DNA from: Spirodela intermedia
Taxonomy: Eukaryota; Streptophyta; Magnoliopsida; Alismatales; Araceae
DNA length: 64,000 nt
Assembly (NCBI GenBank): GCA_902729315.2
Contig: LR746273.1
Span: 2,829,001-2,893,000 of the forward strand
Reading direction: 5' to 3'
In this document: positions 13,007-25,370 of the stretch, piece by piece
How positions within the stretch are numbered: position 1 is the stretch's first letter
Layout: each line of letters opens with the position of its first letter
Notes under the pieces: generated by a model
What the model saw: only the letters and a program-made list of their open reading frames with translations
The model's database searches: none
What the model was told of the DNA's origin: nothing
Position numbers and translations under genes: made by a program

Positions 13007-13416
13007 ATAATAAATTAGTTATAAGTATCACACACAATCTAGGACAACATGATCAGAGCAAATAACTTGATATTGATTGGCAAAAAATCAAATAAAAATT
13101 ATATAGCAACATCATTTTCACTCTATCTTTCTTAACTCATGATCAGTTGGTAGATATTTCATCAAAAAATTAAATAGGTCAATAATTTAGAAACTCATAT
13201 TCCAGTTGGAATTGGATGACTCACTCGTCAACCTAAGAGGGAATGTCAAAGTATGAGAGGTTGTAGACTACTAGAGTTTTAATTTTCATTGTATATGTCT
13301 CTTATTATATTGTATTCTCATCTTTTTCTTTTCCTCTACATATTGGATTCAACTTGGCATAAGTAAAACTGAATTAATCAGATCTGATCCACTTCACTAA
13401 GACCTCTATAAATATG

Positions 13417-15117
13417 TGATAAGTTTTTATTATCATGAGTTAATAATTAATAAATAATATATTTTTAGCCTTAACTCATGATAAATAGATTTATACTTTT
13501 GTTAAATTGTAAAAAATGATTTTTAGTTGATTAATATGATTTTTTTGGCTAATTATGTGATTTTATGAGAATTTATATAATTTTTATAATCTTATTTTTG
13601 AGTAAATGAAGAAAAATAAAATAAAATAAAAAGATAGAAAAAAGGGGGGACTGCTTGGCTAGCTGGTCCTATTAGTAGGTCGGAAGCATAGTAAGGTAGA
13701 GCCATAAGTAGGGGCTTGAATAGCTATGGACCGATGGGGGCACATGTACATCACTCCACTATCACATCACTAGTGGCTAGTTAGGCATGGGACAAAGAGT
13801 GAGTGTACAATATTACTATAAATTCACCCCAAAATTCAGTGTATAACTAATGTGGGACTAAACCCAAGTCAAAATAAATTTATGATTTTAATACCTATAT
13901 AATCCCTTTTTATAACAACAATATATCATGATAACATCGCTGTATAAAGGCATTCAAGTATTTATTTCACTCTCTCTCATGTAGGTAGATGACTAGTGAA
14001 GGTTCAAATCTTACCATAGCCAAAACTCATATTTTTTATCTAATTAAATCATGATTTTCTTGTAGATCACTAGTGAAGGATTAAACTACCAGAATTACTT
14101 AATCATTAGCAAAAATCTTGTCAATGTGATTCATAGAACATCATCTTGCTCTGCCGACCTGAGGATGAAGCTCCCTAATATGAGCCCCACCTCTATCCAA
14201 CTCCTTTTTGTTGAGTGACAACTATTGGAGAGCCACAAAGTCATTGTTTTTCTACTCCGTCGAGTGACAGTTGTTGAAGATGATTAGACAACTCATTTCA
14301 TTAATCTCTAGACTTTGCAAGAAGATCTAAAGATTATCAATTTCGTCCTTATCTAAGGAGAGTCTTCAAAGCCGTAGACGCTGCACAATAATTTTTTCGA
14401 ACGCTCAAGATTCTGACACATCGCCATCGCGATGTTGAAATTTTATTTTACTATTTTTTAATTAATTTAACTTTCACTATTATTTTTTAGACTTCAAAAG
14501 GAGATTTAACAAATGCCTACGTCATCCATGTCTAAGGAGAGCCTTTGAGGCTATGGACATCATTCGATGATCCTCCTAAATATATAGAATTCCAATTATT
14601 GTTCTTGTGAGATTGAAACTCCACCATTTCTACTTTCAAGTTAACTTTTACTTTATTTAGTGATAATTTGTGTAATTTCAAATTTTCAAATTATTCTTTT
14701 TTCAATTACAACTCTTCTTACTTTTGTAGATCTTAATTTGACTAATCGTTTGTAATCACTTACATTGGAATCCTTGAGAGGAACTTTACTTTGGTTTAAT
14801 TCATGTTCATTCGGTGCTGATGTCATCTTGATGTATGCACCTTTATTTTCTTTTTTTGTAAATTTTAAATATATATATTTTTTTAGTCTAAAAATTATAA
14901 AAAAATCATATTCTTTGAGGAAAATTCTAAAATATTTCCTGATATTATATTACATCCCTATGATTGACTTGGGAAATTTTTACTATTTTTGAAATTTTTA
15001 TTGAATCATAGTTGATATATTTATTCAAAAATACTTCTAAATATTTAAAAATTGGTATTTTTTAGTTTTATAAATTTTAAATTTCGTGATTTATTATACA
15101 ATGACTAAGTCACATCA
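13417..15117 (+). mobile_element. solo LTR family A, copy 2, 1701 bp, TSD ATATG
   Basis: Starts TGATAAGTTTTTATTATC and ends AAGTCACATCA. A perfect 5-bp duplication ATATG flanks it (13412-13416 and 15118-15122). The host sequence at the insertion point is CTCTATAAATATG, which looks like the TATA box of the Copia 3' LTR. The insertion is therefore nested and younger than the Copia element. Confidence 0.85.
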
Positions 15118-15247
15118 ATATGTGTATCTAATTTCTCATTAAATTAAATTTATATTTTCTCATTACCTTTTCTCTTTCCTCTTTAGATTGCCAATAGCTC
15201 TCTAGTCATCTATGATATCTCCTCTCACAACAGCAACAAGTTCAACA

Positions 15248-17195
15248 TAAAATAATAGTCTTAAAATAATATAGCATGATTAAATTATATATCAAGATTT
15301 TCTTTCAAATAGCCCTCCAAAATTCTACTATTCATAGATGATTTAAAATAATCATTCTTAGAGTGATGTGTAACTTAGAGCTAAAATTTAATCTAATTTA
15401 TTTCATACATTTTGAGAAATTGCCACATAATTATTGTATTTTAATTTAATAGTTATTGAAACATTTTTCACCTAATGGTTGGAACCCAAAGCATCCATTT
15501 GAGGCCTAGCATTATCTGATAATAGAAAGAAACAAGGAAGAGAAAATAAGCCTAAAGTCTAGAGTTCTTCTATGATGACACACAAACTACCTCATCACTA
15601 TAAGGGTGTTTGTGTGCTGATTTTGGGTAGATGGATAAGTGAGAGTTGTCAGCACTCAAAATCAAATCTCACGCATTCTTGGAGAAGGACAACAATACAA
15701 AATGTGTGCCCCATACAACAATGGCTGCCACTACCACTAAACTCATCACATCTAACATGCAGAATGACCATGAGAACAACAAGTTCCATCCATGTGAAAT
15801 ATTCTCATTTTGCTTCATTGGATACAAGGACTTGATATGATATTCTTGGAAGTCACAAAATTCTCCTACTATCATCCAGCCTTCTTATTGGAGTTATGCA
15901 CACACCCTCCCACCAATATCTTCAAATACATAACATTCATACCATAATCACCCATTTATACATGTAAAAATAAAACCAATTCTATCACCTCTTCCACCCA
16001 ACCAACATGTCACTAGAGAAGCAAGTGTGATTATTCATTAGACCTTTCAAGTCTAGAGTAACTCAGATGAATTGTATGGCAAGTTAATGTGATAGGCATT
16101 TTGGTTCAAAACCTTTGCTTTTAAAACTGAAAAGTTTCAATTGTTGGCATTGACTACTAATGCCAACAACAGTGAGAGAGGACACAAGTGGGTGCAGCTG
16201 CTTGTGTGGGGAGGGAAGAAGGGAGCAAGTGAGAATCAAGTGGAGAGAGGAAAGAAAGACAACCCCTCGACTGAAGGGAGAGAGGGACAGATAGGAGGAG
16301 GGAGAAAGAGACAAAGGAACAGATAGATAGACAAATAGACAGATAGAGAGAGGAAGACAAAGAGACACAGAGGGACAAAGAGACAAAGGTAAAGAGAGAT
16401 GGAAGGGAGATAGAGAGAGAGGCAGACGTTTAAGGGGTGAGGTGAACTTAGGGTTTAACATTTAGGGTTAGTCAGCCTTATTTCGTATCAAGTGGAGATC
16501 ACCTTGTTTGCAGCTACAAACTAAATTTGTCAATTTACAATGTGTATGCTTAATTCATGGGTGATGTGACCCAATACATGTAGAATTGCTAAAACATAAA
16601 TAAGTGTACACTTAGTGCTATGTTTGGAAAAGTAAATGAGAGTGTCCAGATACATGCATAATATGATAAGAGTACTTATATGTATTTTGTAGGGGGCATA
16701 GAAGGCCAAGTGAATGTACAAGGAACTTATCTGTCATTCAAATAACCTGAAAATCAAAAAATAATGAAGTTTAGAAAATATTCATCAACATATTATAATA
16801 ATAATTTTAGTCGAAGAAATGAGTTATTAGGTTGAAATCAAGTTCAAATATTATAAAAAAATGATGAAACAAAAAATGTATTAGATTTCTAAGTTCTAAG
16901 TTGTGTTACCATGCTTGGACTGATAATTGATACCAAACATACTTCAAATTATGAACATATACATTACCAAACTTGAAAAGTAGAGATGTATAAGAAAGGT
17001 TTCCCTAAAGTTGACTCCCAACATACTAAGTGACAACACCAATTATGTTGGTGGTTCACATGTGTAGGAAGGGGGCCAAGTGGACAAAGTATCAAAATGA
17101 TGCCTTGTTATTGATAACCTCAAGTATCCATGAAGAACAAATAGAGAAACTAACAATGACTGTCACCATTGTTACTCAGTTGTGTGAGAGAGGGA
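15248..17195. other. gene-free DNA with a purine-rich repeat block
   Basis: No gene or transposon protein is recognised. Bases about 16170-16430 form an impure GA-rich repeat (AGAGACAAAG and ATAGATAGACAAATAGACAG types). The pyrimidine-rich complement gives spurious Ser/Leu-rich open frames on the minus strand. Confidence 0.4.
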
Positions 17196-17830
17196 ATGTG
17201 AATTACTCACATACCCTTGACCCAATGATGTTGTGGAAATATTTCCTTCTTATAAGTTTGGGGTATTTTAGGTATAGTAGTATTAAAATCTACAAGTGAT
17301 TGTTGCAACCAGTTTACTCCCACAACAACTATTTTTCAATGTTTAGGACAAATATATATCAATACCTCCTTTTTCTTCAATATCCTCTTTCACATACCTA
17401 CATGTGTATGACCACTATTTGCCCCACACCTGAATGACCACTAGTGTTGTGAAAGAAGAGTGATGTACACATGCCCGACTAGTCCTTAGCCACTAGAGCC
17501 CTTAGTTCATGGCTACACACGACCATGCTTCTAACCTACATGCAAGTCTACTTGGCTAACAGGTCTCTTAATTGTATTTTTAACTTGTATGTGGGCTCGA
17601 TTGGCTAGTAGGTCCTACTTTTTTTTCTTCTTTATTTTATCTCAAAAATATAATTATAAAAATTATATAATTTCTAAAAAAATCACATAATAAGCTAAAA
17701 AATTATATTAATTGACTAAAAACTCCTTTTCTTAATTTAACAAAAATATAAATCTATTTATTATGAGTTAACACTTAAAATATATTATTAATTAATTATT
17801 AACTTATGATAATGATGACTTATTATTAGG
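17196..17830 (-). mobile_element. LTR family A fragment (5' part), inverted
   Basis: Read on the minus strand, this matches the first ~650 bases of family A. It includes the start region with ATTATC and repeated TTAATTAATAAT strings, and the GC-richer segment (about 17450-17560). It parallels 26470-27033. It ends where a forward fragment of the same family starts. Confidence 0.65.
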
Positions 17831-18240
17831 TGATAGTTGTCAAAAATGATTGATTGATTTATTTTATTAATTTTTGACTTCTCAAGAAGATCTAGAGATT
17901 GTCCACATCATGAATATTCAATCGAAGCCTTTGATGCTAGGGATATCATACAACAATCCTTTCAAATGTTCAAAATTTCGATGATCACTATCACAACACT
18001 AGAACTTTATCTTTCTTACTTTAACCTTAATTTTTATTTAAATTAGTGAGATTTTATGTGATTTCAAATTTTAAAACTTATTTTTAGTCAATTACAATTT
18101 TTCTAACTTTTATAGATTTTCATTGGAACAATTAAATTTTTTGTAATCATTTACATAACAATCATTGAGAGAGACTCTATTTCTACTTTAATCACATTTG
18201 TCAAGACTCAATTTATAATTGTAATTTTAAATTTTCAACT
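17831..18240 (+). mobile_element. LTR family A fragment (middle to 3' part), forward
   Basis: Matches copy 1 from about 8300 onward, with the shared string AAGAAGATCTAGAGATTGTC near 17884 and the later AATCATTGAGAGAGACT segment. The CACATCA end is missing and similarity fades near 18220-18240. The fragment abuts the inverted piece, forming a head-on junction. Confidence 0.6.
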
Positions 18241-18249
18241 TCACTTGTC

Positions 18250-21200
18250 TAGGGGGTTGAAATGTGAGAAAAGGGTTTCTAAATTTTCAAATTTCAAACT
18301 ATTTTTTTTTTTTATAGTACGTAGATTGTTTTTAGTTATTTCTCCTAGACACCAACAAACATATTCTATAGTTTAAAAAAGAAAATACCATTTCTTTTGT
18401 AGGTGAGCATGAAAATAGGTGGAAACACATGTTTAATCATTCTTTAGTCAAAATTAAGATTTAATACTTCACCTCCAACTTAAAAATGAGAGTGTCCACA
18501 ATGATATAAAAAACTCAAATTAAAATATGTAGGCCATAATTCTTTTAAATAAACACACATGTATGTAAATTTAAGCACTAAAAATATAGTCAAAAGGTGA
18601 AGTTTAGAAAGACATCAGCTTATCTTCGTTTTTTATTTTTCACCTTATCTTACATGCCTCCTTCTGCACTTTTATTTAAAAAAATAGATAAAAATAAAAA
18701 ATTGTTACAGAATTTCAGCCTAGAAGCATAAAGTCATACTTTTTTCCAACATCAAAGTCTTTCTACTAATGCTTTTATCATGAAAAGGCTCTAGTTTTTC
18801 TTTTACATATTCTATGATTTTCATAGGCTTCATTCTTGAGCTACTCTAATCTATATAATTGAAAATTTCTATAATCTCTTTCTGATTTTTCATTCCTATT
18901 TAAAATTTTAAAATCTCATAATATTTAATGCTCTATTTCCACAAGAAGATGGCATAGTTTTTCAAAAATGAGACAAATGAGGACATACTTATGAAAAACT
19001 TTTATATGATGTTCTATAAGCCCATTAATGTATTGTATAATTTCGTGGGTTAATCTTTCCTATCAAATCTAACTATTTTTCACAAAATTTTTTGAATTTC
19101 TCTATTTGTTACTTCAAGTTTCCCATCTTTTTGGTGATGATATATAATGACTACTCTATGGTGTAATTCATTGTTCTTCAAATAGTTACATGAAGTGTTT
19201 ATTTGTGAAAATGTGTTCCTATATCACTAATAATCTATGACATCCAAATCATGTAAACAAAATCCTACATAAATTTCATCAAGATTTTATGATCATTAAT
19301 TCTAGTAGTAATAACTTCAACCCATTTACATACATAATCAACAGCAAGTGAAATATATTAATATCTTTCAAATGGTGGAAATGGACCCATGAAATTTATA
19401 CACCACACATCCAAAATTTCAACAACTAACATGTTACTCATAGCCATTTCATCTCTTTTATTCCTATTAGCTATAGATTGACATGAAATACATATCTATT
19501 GTAAGCTAATAAATTCAACATTGAAAAAAAATTACAATGATTTTTTGTCCAAAAACATGTTCTACATGACTAGATGAATGGCACATGTTAAGAATTTTTT
19601 AATATTCTTCTTTAAGAACACATCTCCTTAAATTTTGATTATTTTTCAAATAATATAAATCAGGATTATGTCAAAAATATGTTTTAATCTTAGAAAATAA
19701 ATGTTTTTAGTTAATTCTAATTTGACTATTTTGAATTTTTTTTAGAAATCAAAAAACTGATAGCATGTGCATACCATGGCAAGGGTTGATGTTGAGCTAC
19801 CATCAATTGATCATCAAGAAATATATCTTCAAAATGTACTAATAAGTTTTTATTATCATAATTTAATCATTAATTAATAATATAATTTAAGCCTTACTCA
19901 TGATAAATAGACTTATATTTATGTTAAATTAAGAAATGTGGTTTTTAATTAGTTAATAAAAAAATTAATTAATTATTTGATTTTATGTGAATTTATATAA
20001 TTTTATAATTATATTCTTGTGATAAAGTAAAGAGAAATAAAATAAATAGAAAAACTGGAGGACTCATTAACCAACAAAGTTTGCAAATGAGTAAGAAGCA
20101 TAGTTAAGTAGAACCATGACTGAGGACTTGAGCAGCTAAGGACCAGTAGGAGATATGTGTGCATCACTCCCCTTTCACATCACTGGTGACCACCTAGACA
20201 TGGGGTAAGGAAAAAGACATTACTATGTATTCTTCTCGAAATTCAAAAAATAATTAATGTGAGATTGAACCCCCATCACATCTTCCCACAAGGTATTCAA
20301 TGATTTTAATACCTATAATACCCCTAATTTATAAGGAGATACTCTTATGATGTCACTTGATAAAAGTATTCATGTGATTATTCCACTCTCTATCATATAG
20401 ACAAGTAACTGATGAGGGTTTGAATCTCACCATAGTTAAAATTTATATTTTTATATCCTTAAATCATGATTCTTATGTAGAGCACTAGTCAACGATTAAA
20501 CTACCATAATCACTCAATGATCAGTAAAAATATTATCAACATAATTTGTAAATAATCATTACCAACTATCAAACAATTCTGAATAAAAAGATTATAAATC
20601 TATCAAGTAAATCATATCTGATTGATCAACAAATTAGTTGTTATCAGGAAGAGGATGATCCATCAAGAAATTAGTCGTCACCTCTTGAAAGTATACTAGA
20701 TATATGAAAAGTCTCATCCTATTGTGCCGACCTAAGGATGAAGACCCCTAAGACTCATCCCAAGAAGATGTAGAGATTTGTCATGTCATCCATGTCTAAG
20801 GAGAGTCTTTGAGGTCATAGAAATTGAATGATAATCCTCCTGAACATAGAATTTTGATGATCGATGTCACAAAAATCAGAACTCTACCTTACTTTAGTGA
20901 TAGTTTGTCTAATTTCAAGTTTCGAAAACCTTCTCTATTCAATTATAATTATTCTTACTTTTACATATCTTCATTTTACTAATTAAATCATTAGTAATGA
21001 TATACGTAAGAATCATCATGCAAAACTTTGTTTTCACCCTATTCATTCTTAGGATGATGATCTCATCTAGACATCAGCATTTGAATTTCTCTTTTTCATA
21101 AATTTTAAAATATATTTTATCTTCATCATTTAGTCTAAAAACTCATAAAAAATCATATTCTTTGTAGACAATTCTGAAATATTTTCGTATATTATCTTAC

Positions 21201-24200
21201 ATCATTATGACTCACCCCAAAATATCACTATTTTTGGAACTTTTTAAAGAATTATAATTTTTTTATTTTTTATGAAATATTTTTAAAATCTAAAAATTAT
21301 TATTATTTAGTTTTATAAATTTTAAATTTGTGTGATTTATTATATAACGATTAGGTCACGCCATGTGCTACATTTACTCTTATAACACATAATCTAGAAA
21401 GATGATCATTAACAATATTTATGAAACATTTTTTTATCTTTTATTTCTATGTCAAATTCATGCAGCAATAAAATACATTTTAATAAACATGACTTTGTAC
21501 ATTTCTTATTTAACAAATACTTTAATGTTGCATGATTAGCATAAAAAAAAAAACAACTCTTAAAATATATGATCTCAACTTTTCTAAAGAAATACCATTT
21601 CTAATAACTCTTTTTCAGTTGTGGTATAATTAAATTAAGCATTAGATATAGTTTTTCTATCATATTAAATTACTATGGCTTTTGACTTTTTTCCTTGTCT
21701 GAGCACAGCCCACTACATAATTTAAAACATCATACATTATTTCAAATGAAAGAAAACAATAAAAAACGTATAAAATTAGTGATTTAGTAAGTAATCCTTT
21801 AATTTCAAAAAGACTTCAAATATTTCTCATCAAAATTAAAAGGCACATCTCTAGATAATAACATGGTAAGAGGTCGAAAAAATTTAAAAGTCTTTAATAA
21901 GTTTTATATAATGACCTACATGACCCAAGAAAGACCTAATTTATTTTATTTAATTTCAGGGTTGCATATTAAATATAATATCATTTTTTTACTCCATCCA
22001 CCTCTAAACCTTTTTCACTCACAATATGGCCTAACACAACTCCCTTTTTAACTAGAAAATGTGACTTTTCCAACTCAAAACTAATATTTTTCTCTATACA
22101 TTTTGCAAATACATGTTGATATTCTTCAAATAGTTCCCTAATAATAGAAAAATCGTTGATTAAAGCTTTCTATATTTTCTAAATATATCAGAAAAAATAG
22201 ATAACATATATCTTTGAAATATGACTCATGTATTGCACACCCAAAAGGTATCCGTTTAAAAGTAAAAGTACCAAATGGACAAACAAAAGTCATTCTTTCT
22301 TGATCTAAAGGATTTATATATATATTATTATAACTAGAATATTCATCTAGAATATAGAAAAAAAATCTACAATTTATTTTTCAAGAATTTGATCAATAAA
22401 TGATAATGAAAAATTATATTTTTTAGTTACTCAATTTAATTTCTTATAATCAATACAATCCTCCAATTAATGGTCAATCTAGTTTGTATTTCATCCTCAT
22501 TTTTATTTTTGATAATCATGATCTCTAAGTTTTTTGAAACTACTTGTATAGGACTAACTCATTTGTTATCTAAAATAGAGAAAATAATATCAACAGTCAG
22601 CCACTTTAAAATATCTTTTTTACAATTTTCATCATGCTAGGATTTAATCTTCATTGTGATTCCCTACTAGTTCTAACCCCTTCTTTTAAATGTATATTAT
22701 GCATGCATATACTCATATCAATGCCTATAAGGCCATCTATTTTTTAGCCACTAGCCTTTTTATTTATTCAAAGTACATGTAACAATTTTTCTTCCTACTC
22801 ATCACTTAAAGCAGCTACAATAATAATAGGAAATAAATTCTATCCTCCAAAAATACATATTTTAAACTAGTGGGAAGAAGTTTCAACTTTAAATTCGAAT
22901 GATCTTCATCTTTCTATTCTCCTAAATTTATATTATATTTCTTCTACTTCTTCCAACACACATTCATCAATAACATCTAAATCATCAAAACTATTTAAAA
23001 GATCTACAGCATGACAATCATATGCTTGTGATTTTTTAAGATCATTTGATTCCTCAAAATTTTAATTTCTACTTATTGTTCTCCACATTATTTTTTTGGA
23101 ATACATGTAGGAAAATCAATATTCATCCTTGATATATTCAAAAATGATCTCTTAAGATGATTGGGGCATCATAACCTGTCCATTAAAATCCATTTCCAAT
23201 ATTAAAAAATTAGTTAGAATTTTACATTCTTTATCCCTCACTATCATATTTTCTAAAATTCCTTTAGGATATTTTATAGATCAATCAAAAAATTTTAAAG
23301 TTGCAATTGAAGGTTTAAGGTCAGAACTATTAAACTTATCACAAATGCTTATAGGTAATAAATTAATATTAGCATTAGTGTCAAGTAATGCATTCTTAAA
23401 AATAAATCCACTAATATCACACAATTAAAGGAGCACCAATATCTCTCAATTTCTACGAAAATTGACTTAGTAATAAACCACTAGTATGTATAAATAATTT
23501 TTCTACTCTACGTGTCTTTTTTGGTGTACAAATTTCTTTCAAAACTCAAGCATATTCAAGAATATGGTTAATAGTCATAAGTAAAAGAAGACTAATTAAC
23601 ACATCTTGTAAAAATAAAATTATTTCTTCATTATCTTTCTTTTTCTTTCTTTGTCTAGCCTTTAGAGCTTTAAAAAATGAAATGGTTGTTTTCTACTACT
23701 ATTTGGTATATTTTGAGTTGTCCACATTTTCTTCTTCCTCTAATGATTGGGGATAAGGGTTATAGATAAAATATTTTCTCTTCTCAGTTTAGTTACTATC
23801 CTAACATATTCATTTCATGGGTTTTTTCTTTGATTTGTCCTATTAGCCTCTTCTAGCTGAAATCCTACTTTAGGGTGGTTTCCTAGATTTTCTATGGGCT
23901 GACTAGGTAGTTGTCATTTTTCTATCTTATTCACAAGAGCCTCTTTAAATTATTTCTACTACAACATCATTTGATTTATTATTTTGTGTATTATATTCAT
24001 AGCTTCATGCTGAGTTTGAGAAGTTTTCTTATTTGGGATAAAATTTAAAATTTGAATTGGGTCTAAGTGAGCTATGAATTTTGAATATTATTTTGGTCTC
24101 TCCAAAAAAAAAATTCCTACAATTAGGATTATAAGAATTAGAAAAAAAATCTTATTTTTATTAAAATCATGAGTTACTTACGCTTGCTCTTGCCTAGATT

Positions 24201-25370
24201 GAAATGATTAATCTAATATAAGGTATTGAAATTCAAAATTTTCATTTTCACCACTTATAGAATAGTTATTATTTAAATTAAATTGAGGGTTAGGAGGCTT
24301 TATAATATTTTTAATAATTAAATTAAGTTTTTTTAATCTGTTATTCATTTGATTCACCTCCTTTCTTAATTTAGAATCATTTTGATGATACAATTCATAA
24401 ATTCTTCTCTTCTTATCCCTATCCTATAACTTAAAAGAGGTTTGATCTTTTGAACTTTTACTCATAAAAAGTATAAATCTCATCAAAACTCTTCTCTTAA
24501 AAAGCTACTCCAGATATAAAAACAATCATATTTCTATGTTATTTTAATAATTTATTATAAAAAATTATATTGAGCTACCATTTTGATATAACATGATGAT
24601 GACACTTTTTAAGTAAATCTTTGAATTTTTCTCATGTCTTATGCAAAGTTTCTCTTGGCCGTTGAACAAAACTCCACATATGTTTTCTCATATTTTGAGT
24701 TTACTTAAGAGAGAAAAATTTCAAAGAAAATCATGTTCTGTGTCTTTTCAACTAATTAATTTTCTATCTAATGTGGATAGCCAAAAATTAACATTGTTTC
24801 TAAATCTATGTGGAAATAACTTGATCTTAAGAATTTATTATTTAACTTGAGGGGGACTAATTAAATCACAAGTCATGTAAAAAAAATTAAATGTTGATGA
24901 GGTTCTTCTAAAGTAATCCATAAAAATTAGGAAGTATTTGAAAATTATCTTGATTTATTTTGAATTTAACCTTAGGTACTAATGGAACTCTAATATTATA
25001 TGGTCATTGGTCTGAATCAAGAATGATCTTTCATGGTCATAGAATTGCTCACACTTTGACTTGTACTACCTCTAAGATCCATCAAAAATGATTTTTCTTT
25101 CTATTTTTTTGGACAAAGTAGTGAAAGGGTATTTTTGCCTTGAATATAATGATCTTCTACCATGCATAAAAGTCTATAAATTTGAGGCAAAATTTTAATA
25201 AATGTTACCTTCCATCAATTTAATTCAGTCTTTGCCTTGCTACTCTTTGTTCCTTTTTTTTAATCGACAAGAAGAAAACAGACCAAAAAATTTGAATTTA
25301 TGTACTCTAATAAAAAAATAGAAAAATATTAAATATTATGTAATACATTTTTGAAAACAACAATAAAATT
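18250..25370 (-). mobile_element. decayed Ty3/Gypsy element, internal region, minus strand
   Basis: Read on the minus strand, broken Gypsy matches appear in the expected order. Gag lies near 24600-24720 (RETLHKT then EKFKDLLKKC). An aspartic-protease-like segment lies near 23180-23400 (LLDTNANINLLP, later SIKYPKGILENMIV). Reverse transcriptase lies near 22230-22340 (MTFVCPFGTFTFKRIPFG). Integrase lies near 19270-19420 (NFMGPFPPFERY, then AVDYVCKWVEV). Stops interrupt every frame, so the element is inactive. A forward family A LTR is inserted between integrase and reverse transcriptase. The family A LTR at 25371-27033, antisense, sits where this element's 5' LTR should be. The partial one ending at 17830 may be the remains of its 3' LTR. 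The family A solo LTRs may therefore belong to this Gypsy family. No clean primer-binding site is seen next to 25370. Confidence 0.72.
19840..21363 (+). mobile_element. LTR family A, copy 3, nested in the Gypsy element
   Basis: Starts TAATAAGTTTTTATTATC (first base pair mutated from TG) and ends TTAGGTCACGCCA. The flanks TGTAC (19835-19839) and TGTGC (21364-21368) differ at one base, as expected for an aged 5-bp duplication. The block separates minus-strand integrase from reverse transcriptase sequence, and no internal region follows, so it is a solo LTR. Confidence 0.72.

Larger units (their letters stand above)
6050..15247 (+). mobile_element. decayed Ty1/Copia element split by three LTR insertions
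   Basis: Broken Copia coding matches run in order on the plus strand. The pre-integrase and integrase part lies at about 6180-6850 (for example AFMDDFS near 6530). Reverse transcriptase lies at about 9440-10030 (QFDIKNTFLH near 9652, and LVDD where YVDD is usual near 9915). The RNase H part lies at about 10370-10610 and resumes at 13007, ending with the DQLVDI string near 13150. A short purine tract (13236-13244) then precedes a 3' LTR starting TGTCAAAG at 13245. That LTR resumes after a nested insertion and probably ends near 15247. Stops and shifts are frequent, for example TAA just before the QFDIK motif, so it is non-autonomous. Three blocks of foreign LTR (7241-9167, 10614-13006, 13417-15117) interrupt it. 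The 5' LTR and gag were not recognised, so the left boundary is approximate. Confidence 0.75.

Noticed and set aside
15572-15875. Three overlapping open frames on both strands
   Set aside because: No family match, no splice or start context, and located next to decayed repeats.
16084-16461. Ser/Leu/Pro-rich minus-strand frames
   Set aside because: Direct translation of an impure purine/pyrimidine repeat.
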